Part shown: in pieces, positions 24,331 through 33,600 of the stretch
Layout: every line of letters starts with the position of its first letter
How positions within the stretch are numbered: position 1 is the stretch's first letter
NCBI GenBank assembly: GCA_916700875.1
Contig: CAKAKS010000285.1
Span: 248,001-312,000, forward strand
From: Sebastes aleutianus
Lineage: Eukaryota > Chordata > Actinopteri > Perciformes > Sebastidae
DNA: 64,000 nt
Reading direction: 5' to 3'
Program-made: the position numbers and the translations under genes
Notes under the pieces: model-generated
What the model was told of the DNA's origin: nothing
The model's input: the letters and a program-made list of their open reading frames with translations, nothing else
Databases searched by the model: none

Positions 24331-26683
24331 ACCCCAACCAGTCTTTATCGGAGGTGGGGATGTGCATTTGCCAAAACAACCTCCCCCTTTATGTCTTTTC
24401 TTAAACCAAAAACTGCTACCAAGCAGGTGGATGAGAGTCCCCAACGGGGCTAACAAGAGCGGTTGCTTCTCTCCAATAACACTGATCATCACTAAGTTGT
24501 CATAAGGGTGAGGAGAGGTGCCCCCCTTTTAGGGAGGAGGATCAGATCTCTGGACTTACTGCCGAATCCGGATGAGGCGGTGGTGGTGGTGGCTGCAGGG
24601 CCAAAGCCAAATGCTGCTGTTGATGCTGTGGGTTTGGCACCAAATGAACCGAATGAAAACCCGGACGTGCCTTCACATGAACATAAAGAGTGCTATGAGT
24701 TGTCGTGACAGTTACGTTAACGTACAATGGATTTCACAAGCTGCAAAGCTCATTTTTCTGTCCAGAAGGAGCATTTAAGATAGTGAACTTGTGAGGAGTA
24801 GTTAGCCAAAACAGCTAACGTTAGCAAAGGGCTAGACCAGGGGTCTGCAACCTGCTGCCCCGGAGCCATATGGTCTATGGTACGACAGAGTATTAGGGCC
24901 ACATTGAGGAAAAAATAAATAAATCTGAGAATAAAAGTTGTAATATTATGAGAATAAAGTCAGAAGTTTAAGAGAAAAAAGTCCTAGTATTATGAGAATA
25001 AAGTCATAATATTAGTATATATATTTATAGTAGTAGTAATTTGACGTGTTATTTTAATTTTTTCTCGTAAAGTTATGACTTTATTCTCGTTATATAACGA
25101 CTTTTTTTCTTGTAAAGTTATGACTTTATTCTCGTAATATTACCATTTTTTTTTCTCGTAAAGTTATGACTTTATTCTCGTAATATTACCACTTTTTCTT
25201 GTAAAGTTATGACTTTATTCTTGTAATATTACGACTTTTTTTCTCATAATATTATGACTTTTTCTTGTAAAGTTGTAACTTTATTCTGGTAATATTACGA
25301 CTTTTTTTCTCGTAAAATTAGGACTTTATTCTGGTAATATTACGACATTTTTTCTCGTAAAATTCTGTCTTTATTCTCGTAATATTACGACTTTTTTCTC
25401 GTAAAAAAATGACTTTATTCTCGTAATTTTACGACTTTTTTTCTCGTAAAGTTATGACTTTATTCTCATAATATGACTTTCTTTCGTAAAGTTATGACTT
25501 TATTCTCGTTATATTACCACTTTTTTTCTTGTAATATTATGACTTTATTCTCGTAATATTACGACTTTATTCTCATTATATTAAGACTTTTTTTCTCGTA
25601 AAATAATGACTTTATTCTCGTTATATTCCGACTTCTTTTCTCGTAAAGTAATGACTTATTCTCGTAATATTACGACTTTTTTTCTCGTAAAGTTATGACT
25701 TTATTCTCATATGACTTTTCCCCCGTAAAGTTATGACTTAATTCTCGCTATATTACCACTTTTTTCTCGTAAAGTTTTGACTTTATTCTCATAATATTAT
25801 GACTTTTTTCCCGTAAAGTTATGACTTAATTCTCGCTATATTACCACTTTTTTCTCGTAAAGTTATGACTTTATTCTCATAATATGACTTTTTTCCCGTA
25901 AAGTTATGACTTAATTCTCGCTATATTACCACTTTTTTTTCTTGTAATATTATGACTTTATTCTCGTAATATTACCACTTTTTTGCTTGTAAAGTTATGA
26001 CTTTATTCTCGTTATATTAAGACTTTTTTTCTCGTAATATTACGACTTTATTCTCGTAATATTAAGACTTTTTGTCTCATAAAGTTATGACTTTATTCTC
26101 ATAATATTACCACTTTTTTTCTCGTAAATTGTAACTTTATTCTCGAAATCTCAATGTTTTTTTCCCTCAATGTGGCCCCATACCTCACTGCAAATGTGTT
26201 GCGGCTCCAGACAGATTATTTTATTTTGTATAGCCTAAAATGTCTCTTGATAGTAAAGGTTGCTGACCCCTGGACTAGCATAACAGCTAACGTTAGCAAA
26301 GGGCTAGCTAGCTACAGCATAACAGCACATACACACAGAGTAATGTAGGTTAAACTAGCAAAGCGAGGCGCTGTTTCGTTGCTTTAACATTAAAGTAATC
26401 ACGTTATATATGTAACGTTAGAAAGCATGTTAAGTGTATCGTTGTCCTGGTAACGTGACGTTAATCTAATCGTCATGACTACTAGCTTGACGTTAGCCTG
26501 GATAGCAGTCAAAGCTAACGTCGAGTTGATCATTTTGTTAGTAATGTATACACTCAAAAGTAACGTTATTGTGTCATTATAATAAGTTAATAAGTAATAA
26601 GTCTCCAGCCTCATTAAAGTAGATCATAAAGTGTCCTTACTTGCTGCTGGGTTACCCGCGGCGCCGCCGAAACTGAACGCCAT
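14679..26683 (-). CDS. nup54: Nucleoporin p54 (15 coding exons, 625 aa)
   Basis: FG nucleoporin of the central-channel Nup62-Nup58-Nup54 complex. Coding exons, in transcript order: 26683-26641, 24670-24560, 23605-23522, 23366-23202, 22784-22698, 20906-20748, 20114-19888, 18848-18661, 18511-18315, 18215-18161, 17021-16928, 16034-15927, 15748-15629, 15487-15377, 14807-14679; all phases agree. Residues 1 to about 220 are Gly/Thr/Ala-rich with many GFG, FSFG and GLFG repeats. From LLGDERD onward (exon 7) the conserved Nup54 domain is nearly identical in motif order to mammals: WNQLQAYWGTGKGYY, NPFCRFK, VVERSPNGTS, PVPMVGFKELLRRL, then heptad-rich coiled coil to MRGGILS. Human NUP54 is about 507 aa; the extra 118 residues sit mainly in FG exons 2-5. 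The exon 3 acceptor has an alternative nine bases inside, also in phase. scarb2 follows upstream in the same orientation, as in mammals. Confidence 0.95.
16340..16640. repeat. Dispersed repeat in nup54 intron (GCGGACACCA family), plus-oriented
   Basis: The stretch 16487-16535 is a close inverted match to 21165-21215 (shared core ACAGCTGCGGACACCA and GACGCATAGTAGTTCTG), so both are copies of one repeat in opposite orientation. The ends were not resolved. Confidence 0.5.
18921..19854. mobile_element. hAT-like element TAGGGATGTCACGA, interrupted by another MITE
   Basis: Starts TAGGGATGTCACGA and ends TATTGTGACATCCCA, inverted to one another. Flanks ACTTTCAA and ACTTCCGA match in six of eight positions, a decayed target duplication. 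The younger MITE at 19363-19651 sits inside it. It lies in the nup54 intron between exons 7 and 8. Confidence 0.65.
19363..19651. mobile_element. hAT-like MITE, copy 2 (AGTCGACTAA family), nested
   Basis: Ends TAGGGCTGTC and GGGGCAGCCCTA; flanking 8-mers GTTCACAG (19355-19362) and TTTCACAG (19652-19659) agree in seven of eight bases, typical of hAT insertion. Length 289. Closely related to 13463-13738. Confidence 0.85.
21252..21665. mobile_element. Dispersed AAGTAAAAGTAC-type repeat, copy B (nup54 intron)
   Basis: Carries CTGTACTTAAGTACAATTTTGA, TACTTGAGTATTTCCATTTTATG and TCTGCATAATGAGTACTTTTAC-type motifs (read in parts of 20 or fewer bases) shared with the other three copies. The GCGGACACCA repeat lies immediately left of it at about 21165-21215. 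Confidence 0.6.
24200..24330 (+). mobile_element. LINE-like 3' tail ending in (TATC)n microsatellite
   Basis: The sequence GAATTTCCCTCTGGATTAAT followed by AAAG and then about 15 TATC units (24268-24330) resembles the 3' end typical of teleost non-LTR retrotransposon copies. A second tail of the same design is at 27195-27247. The 5' extent is unknown. Confidence 0.5.
24838..26272 (+). mobile_element. Fold-back hAT-like element with amplified 45-bp palindromic minisatellite, copy 1
   Basis: Terminal inverted repeats are CAGGGGTCTGCAACC and GGTTGCTGACCCCTG. Inside is a short arm of GAGAATAAAGTCATAA repeats, a unique centre near 25020-25060, then about 1.1 kb of the opposite arm amplified as a roughly 45-bp unit (TTATTCTCGTAATATTACGA, then CTTTTTTTCTCGTAAAGTTATGAC in the same unit). 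The flanking 8-mers GGCTAGAC and GACTAGCA match only partly. It sits in nup54 intron 1. Copies 2 and 3 are at 53720-54958 and 55856-56712. No transposase frame. Confidence 0.8.
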
Positions 26684-26830
26684 GTTGACTGTTCATCAGA
26701 CGAGGAAGCTGCTCTTCTTCTTCTTCTGGAGGTTCGGCAGTTGCCATAACGACATAACGGCTCAGCAGCGCCACCGGATGCACACGTGCATTTAAAATCA
26801 CACGTGTGCTGCCCTCTAGTGGTGACAGCA
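26683..26830 (-). promoter_or_regulatory. nup54: nup54 proximal promoter with CTCF-like motif and paired CACGTG boxes
   Basis: Upstream of the nup54 start are two CACGTG E-boxes at 26783-26788 and 26801-26806, the second inside the palindrome CACACGTGTG. Next to them, 26809-26824 (CTGCCCTCTAGTGGTG) matches the CTCF core consensus read on the minus strand as CCACTAGAGGGCAG. Motifs are seen; binding is inferred. Confidence 0.5.
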
Positions 26831-26899
26831 AGGAACTGATAAATTAGTCCAATGACGTCAATGCAGATATTATAGCACACTTCCGATAAATCATTTCAA

Positions 26900-27247
26900 A
26901 ATAAAACTTTCAACATACACAGAGCGGTACTATATATTATATACACGTTATATTCATACATTATGTACACTTACTTTACACTATACATCCTATATACCAC
27001 TTTATAGACTGCACATATGTACATATTACATTTATTTATTGGACATACTACATTTATTTATTGACGGACTGTACATACTATGTTCACCCATTCACTCTGT
27101 ATCTTTTATATCTCTATTATTGTTTTTATAATTTTTGTATACCTTTACCTCTCCTGTGTTTCACTCTGTTTGCTGATGTTGCTGCTTTGACACCTGAATT
27201 TCCCTCCGGGGATTAATAAAGGTTCATTTTATCTTATCTTATCTTAT
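26900..27247 (+). mobile_element. LINE-like 3' region ending in (TATCT)n tail
   Basis: The end GAATTTCCCTCCGGGGATTA, then ATAAAGG and TATCT repeats, mirrors the tail at 24200-24330. Upstream is a TA-rich segment with repeated TTTATTTATTGGACATAC-like motifs. The 5' boundary is not resolved. Confidence 0.45.
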
Positions 27248-27280
27248 ATATATTATTGATCTATATTAATATATTTAATC

Positions 27281-28086
27281 TAATTATTTAATGTTACAGA
27301 GTATTTTTAGGGATTATTTTGTACACTTTAAGGAAAAAGAACAACATCCTAATAGTGTTTTCCTTTGTATTTCCCATATTGTGTTGACAAGAAGATGCAA
27401 GGTGATTTACACTAAATTAAATCTAAGGTAAAAGGCAAAACAAAAAACATTTTGAAAAATATATACTAACAAAAATTGAGATATTACTCACTTTTAGCAA
27501 TCCCAGTTTTCCAGCATATGAAATTTACATAATTCATTTGATTAATATCTTAGCAAAAGATTATATCCATAGAATGGTAATGGCTTAAAAGAAAACCCTC
27601 CTTTTAAAGTTTTAAAGATACTGATTTTAAAACATATTTGACCATGATTGACAACTCAAAAATTCAAAATTCGCAAAAACAATTAGATAGAGATTTCAAA
27701 ATGTATTCCAATTGTTTAACAGACACAGATTGTTTTTTTCTTTTTGTTCATCTTTTCCTTTCTTACATTTTATTTTTTGTATAATTTATTTTATTTGTTA
27801 TATTATTTTTATACTGTGAAATATATATTTACAGTTTTTTTTGTAATGAAAAATCGGAACTACTATATTGAACTTTTATTGATGTGTATTTAAGTCACTA
27901 CGGGAGGGCAGTGTATAGTCATGACAATGATTGGCCTTAAGCAAAAATAACATGACAAATACACGATATTTATTATAATTATTTAATGTTATGCAGAGTA
28001 TTTTTTAGGGATTATTTTGTACACATAGGGCAAAAGAACCACATCCAAATCGCGTTTTCCTTTCTATTACCCATATTGTGTTGACT
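27281..28086. repeat. Direct repeat pair of about 110 bases in the nup54-scarb2 intergenic region
   Basis: The segment 27281-27387 recurs, diverged, at 27974-28086: both run from TAATTATTTAATGTTA through AGGGATTATTTTGTACAC to CCCATATTGTGTTGAC. They are about 690 bases apart. The sequence between is AT-rich with no gene. Confidence 0.6.
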
Positions 28087-28382
28087 AGATTTAAGGGATT
28101 AACATTAAATCACTGATGTGAAGCACAGCAATATGAAATTTGTTAAGTTAGCATCAATGCAGCCATGTTAACATACAGTTCTGGGAAATGAACACCTTCT
28201 TAGCACATTACATGATGCAGAGCTTTATATTGTTTTATAACAACCTATACTGTACATATTTATACACTGGTGCAATTTGAGAAATTTTCTTGAGAAATTA
28301 CTGAAATAAAAAAACGTTCTTTCGAACCAAATACTGTCAAACAGGCTTAAATAATGAAAAGACATATTTATTGAAACTACTT

Positions 28383-30508
28383 TTTATTTATTGTGTACAC
28401 AGTAAAAACAGTACTAACAGGCAGCGTTTCAAAACAAGCTGACAATTAGAAATGGTTATAGCAGTAACGATCATTTCAGAAAGTATACACTCTTTTATTA
28501 AAGTATACGTAGCCCAGTGTGCAGTCCATATGGTGCTTTCTGTGTTTTGGTTTTACCAACGCAACAAAATAATTTATTCTTTTTAAGCACAACACTAGCA
28601 TTGTGTAATACTGTATCTTTTGCATGAAAAAAAAAAGATTGCTTTATCCATTCATTCACCCTCTCATGAATTTATGATGAAACTACATTATGCATTTCTT
28701 CTATTTTCATTAGGTTTTTCTTATTGTACACAACTGATTACATCAAAAACACAAATAGTAAAATCAAATGAGGACGCAGAAATCTCTAAACTTGTTGCAG
28801 CTTCTTTGCTAGTGTCTGATATAGTGTATTTATTGCTGATTATTACAGTGCATGTAATGACGGCGCGGCATGAAGTAACTCATTCATCCTTAAAAATGCA
28901 ACTAAGAATAAGAGCAGTAATAAAAGCTGGGCTCATCACAGTTCAAATGTAGTAATGCTGCTGCATTTTCTATATCACATTAAATGGCACCTGAAATCAA
29001 ATATTTTCACCAGCGTTGAGTGAGAAAGTGCAGTTTGACCCTGCCAGCAAGTCAAGAACTTCTAGCAGTTTCATGCTCAGTTTTGTTTGGTATCTGGAAG
29101 AAAACGATATGCCCTTGAGAGTAGATTTGTTGGTGTGACATGGCGTTATTTTCACAAAATATGTGAAAACTATAAAAGGCAGAACAACTTCAGTAACATT
29201 GATTCTTCTCAAGGCACAACTTCAGTGTTTCTTCATATTGAACCTTCATGAGTTTTGAGTTGCGGCGGCTGGACACCTGACATTAAGTCTTTCACAAACT
29301 ATTATATTCAGCACCAACAATGCTAATAAGGCCTTCAACAACAGCATCAAAAACGCACATTTTGAAATGATAATAAGCTGAATTACATTTTGATATAGTG
29401 GTTAGTTAATGTAAGCAGTTATACAGGGCAGAAATACTGTCAACATACAAATTCAGTACTTTATGAATCATTGTTTGTCATATTCAGGGCTTTAGTCGGC
29501 CGATAAAGGTGTCGCTCATTATAGAAGACAGCTGTGAAGCTCTAACTTAGCATGTTCCTCATTCAAACATTTCTACATTAACATTTACAAAAAAAAAAAA
29601 TGAGGATTTCTTATTTTACAAAAATTAAAATATCCAAAATATACAGTGTTTTGTCTGCTATTCATTCCAATCACACACTGAGAGGAATGTAAACAGTTCA
29701 ACACACCTTACACTGTATATATACAAAAATATACTCTGACGGTTTCTCCGGTGCGGTGCTAATGATGTTCACAGATATCCCTCTAAATACAGTGCATGAA
29801 TAGAAAACAATAATAAGCCATGAAAAGGTTATGTAACATGTAGTTTGAAATGCGAAAGAAACATAGTATAATACTGAATTGATTTAAAAGTCTTCACAAA
29901 GAGAGGTTTGCCGTATGTTTTTGCTTCTCTCTTCTTCTTTAATAGTGTTTGATAGTATCTAAGCAGAGGCCCCCTGAGAGTGGTGTATATCTAAAAAAAA
30001 CTCACATTTTATGGACTTTATGGTCCCAAATCACCCTCTATGCCCCGTCAGTCGCTACAATCCGAAGGCACAATCTAGGCAAACAGAGAATGAGGTGAGG
30101 CCACAGCACTAAAAGGTTTATAAAGGGTGTGTTTTGCTTGTTTAGGACCACCACAAAGTGCAATCTCCATCTCTACTCATTAGAGAATCGTAGCTTTCAG
30201 CAACTGATTTGACCAAACAGCAAAGTAGCCCTCGACACACTGTTTTCGAATGAATGTCAAACTTTTTCTGGGGAGCAGACCTGGACTTTAGGTAGCTCTC
30301 CAAGGCTGAAATTAAGAACATACAGTACAGTATGTTTGAGATTAAAAACATGTTCCCCTCATCGACCCCTTGACCCCCAAAGATTTCCAATCATAGAGGA
30401 GATATTGACAATTCTTCTCTCTCTCTCCTGAAAACCCAAATCCCTATTTATAATTCTGAAGGTTGTTGACGTATTTAGCCCCCGTCTGACCATTCCCTCC
30501 CTCCCTCC
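28383..30508 (-). other. scarb2: scarb2-type gene, long 3' UTR
   Basis: From the stop at 30511-30509 leftwards there is no further coding sequence. Paired AATAAA signals on the minus strand (TTTATT at 28383-28388 and 28387-28392) are the best candidate end, giving a 3' UTR of about 2.1 kb. The frames at 28620-28952 and 28997-29212 are not supported as genes. Confidence 0.5.
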
Positions 30509-30619
30509 TCAAGCTTGTGGGTCCCCTTTAGGTGTCAAACCAATATAGGTTCCATTTTGAGGATCTTCCTTTTCCATGGCACTGACTGGAGAGTAAGAGG
30601 CGTCCTCTTCAGCGGTGGT
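30509..30619 (-). CDS. scarb2: scarb2-type last exon encoding divergent cytoplasmic tail
   Basis: Encodes residues 485-520 and the stop. The tail contains two tyrosine motifs of YxxPhi form, YSPV (493-496) and YIGL (509-512), and acidic residues, but no ERAPLI-like dileucine signal. The acceptor is CACTACAG. The preceding 42-nt exon 31751-31792 (phase 0-0, NEVKRTVFTKPLYS) could be skipped in frame. Confidence 0.75.
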   Translation of the reverse strand, partial: TTAEEDASYSPVSAMEKEDPQNGTYIGLTPKGDPQA

Positions 30620-33600
30620 CTGTAGTGGCAGATTGAGGATAAAGAAACATATTATAAACTTTCTTTATGATCATGATTATTATTTTAACACATTTCAATG
30701 GATTTTCCCATCACATACCATAATAATAATAATAATAATTAATAACAATAATATATATATTTTTAAATATTAATATTTTGTGTGTGTTAGGCTGTTCCTC
30801 CTTGCATTTATTTAAAAAAAATTATATTATTTTTTTCTTTTCTTCTCTTTCTATTTTTTTCTTTCCTCTCTCGTAAAAATATTGCTTTGGGATTTATGAT
30901 TATGTTATGGCATTTTCTTTGTCTTATTCATTGATATTGAACGATGAAATGATTTTGTATCTTGGAGAACAAAATACATGTATGGTTTTAATAGAGTCAA
31001 TTAATAGAAAGTAAAAATCATCTTACTTTGTACAGTTATACTGTAACCAAAAAGGGTTGGTGTCCTTGAACGCGTCACCTCACATTGCCAGTGACATTTT
31101 TACATTACTTAAATAGACATTTAGTTGAACTAAATCGTGTTAATATAAGGGTTGTCAATCAATTAAAATAGTTAATTGCGATTAATCGCAAATTTATCAC
31201 ACGTTTTCTTAAAAGCAGACAGCTACTGACTTGACTATGACTTTCCTGCTGCATGTGATTATCATAAAGTGGGCATGTCTGTAAAGGGGAGACTCGTGGG
31301 TACCCATAGAACCCATTTTCATTCACATATCTTGAGGTCAGAGGTTAAGGTGACCCCTTTGAAAATGGCTAGGCCAGTTTATCCTCGCCAAAATTTAGCG
31401 CAAGTTTGGAGCGTTATTTAACCTCCTTTGCGACAAGCTAGTATGACATGGTTGATACCGATGGATTCCTCAGTTTTTTTTAGTTTCATATGATGCCAGT
31501 ATCTTCACTCTAGCTTTAAAGCCCGCGTTATTTATCGCATTAGCTTTGACAACCCTAGTTAATATGTTAAGAACAGACAATACGTTAACTGGACAACACC
31601 GGAATTATTTCTGGAGGGGTGAAAGTCATCTAACTGCATACTGAGAAATGAGATTAAAGATGCATATGGACAATAAGTACTGATTATAGTAAGCTTGCAA
31701 ACACAACACAGAAAGTCAAACAAAGCAGCAAAACAACCATAAAGACTTACAGAATAGAGAGGCTTGGTAAACACAGTGCGTTTAACTTCATTCTGCACAG
31801 AGACACACAGTGATAAACACACGCACAGTAGAAATTAGTGTGTGGTTAAGCAACTGAATGAATTACACAAGAATTAACGACAATTACTTAAAGGGACAAA
31901 GCAAGCAAATTGTGAGCTGTTAGAATCAAATCAGGCAAGAAGAGCTGACATACCGTCTGTTTGCGGGCCTTGACCAGAAGGATGATGAGGACTGCGAGCA
32001 TAATGGCGCCCAGTCCCACAATAATGAGCGGGAAGTTGGACACTGCAGTGGAAATCATCAGCAGCTTGTGTACTCTCGCTGCAGACGCATCATCAATCAC
32101 CACACTCTGCGTATTAAAAGACAATGCGAAAGTTACATTATGGAGGGGAAACTTTATTTATTACTAGCGATATGGTTACGCATCTTGTATATAATACTTT
32201 CTCGTGGTTTAGTCCTGATTTGTGCCGTTTAAATTTGGTTCCCTATACATGAAACAAGAACTACGCGTGACCCCGCCTCCTTCTGAGAGCAGAGAGATAC
32301 GTGTGTGGATGTGTGGCGAGACATCGAGGTGCAGGAGCTGCTGTCCGTCCGCGGTGAGAAAGAAAAAAGCGGTAGATGACGGGATGAGAGACAACGTAGT
32401 GTAACGTTATACAGACATAACAAGGCTGCTGAATGAGAGAGGCATCCGCCGATACGTTACACGGAAACACACTGTGTTAATAATAAGCCGACCACCTCAC
32501 GGTACCAACAGCTGTGAGCTGTGATCTGTTTTTAAAGTCAGGCACCTTGGCGGAGGTCTGCGCTCTCCAAGTGTCATTCTAGTGAGCATATGAATTCTTG
32601 AGTTACGGCCAAAAACGAGTTTTGTGAGGTCACGGTGACCTTTGACCACCAAAATTGAATCAGTTTATGAGTCAAAATTGAAGAAATTCACTCAAGGCGT
32701 TCTCGAGATATCACAAGAAAGAGATGGACGTGAAGTCAAAGTGACCTTGACCTTTGACCACCAAAACCTAATCAATTCATCCTTTGAGTCCAAGTGGACA
32801 TTTGTGCCAAATTTGATTAACTCCAGGCATTCCTGAGATATCGCGTTCACAAGAATGGACCGGACATCTGTGCATACGTACAGACGGACAACCCGAAAAC
32901 ATAATGCCTCCGGCCACGGCTGTCGCCGGGCGAGGAGGCTTAACAAAGGGGTTTCTTTTTTAAACGCTACATTCATTTTGGAATCGAGAAAAACAGTAAA
33001 AAACATGAATGATTTTTGTGTATAATATTTTCACGATGATCCACTAACTCCGAGGCTAATGTGAGTGTCGGCATTTCTTCAATCGTTTCTTACCTCGTTG
33101 ATGAACATGATGGGAAAGATTGTGTCATTCAGGACTCTAGTTTTCCTGTCGTGAACACAATGAGAGGAGTGTCACACAGTCATATACAGTACAGACACAC
33201 ATTCATTGGTACAGTGGAATAATAGTGTTTGGCTTGTGTTTAGATGCAGATACTCACGCGAATCCAGAGAGTTTGCCGATCAAGATGTTTATCTGTGCTC
33301 TCTTGTTTGCACGTACAATCACTCCAGTGGTCTGCAAGCAAAAAAAACAATAAAGGCTCCATAATTAAACACTATGAAAGGAGCCGAGTACTTTTACTTT
33401 TGATACTTTAAGTACATTTTGCTTCTAATACTTGTACTTTTACTCAAGTAGAGTTTTGAATGCAGGACTTTTACTTGTAACAGAGTATTTTCAGAGTGTG
33501 GTATTATTAGGATCCAAGTGCTTCTTCCACCACTGTCTATAACACCGTTTGAGGAGTAGAATGGGGATGTTGTTCTTCTTCTGTACCACTACGTAAATGC

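Noticed and set aside
24500..24780. Plus-strand frames rich in Val and Pro opposite nup54 exon 2
   Set aside because: Shadows of the minus-strand FG-coding exon. The same applies to plus-strand frames at 23135-23622.
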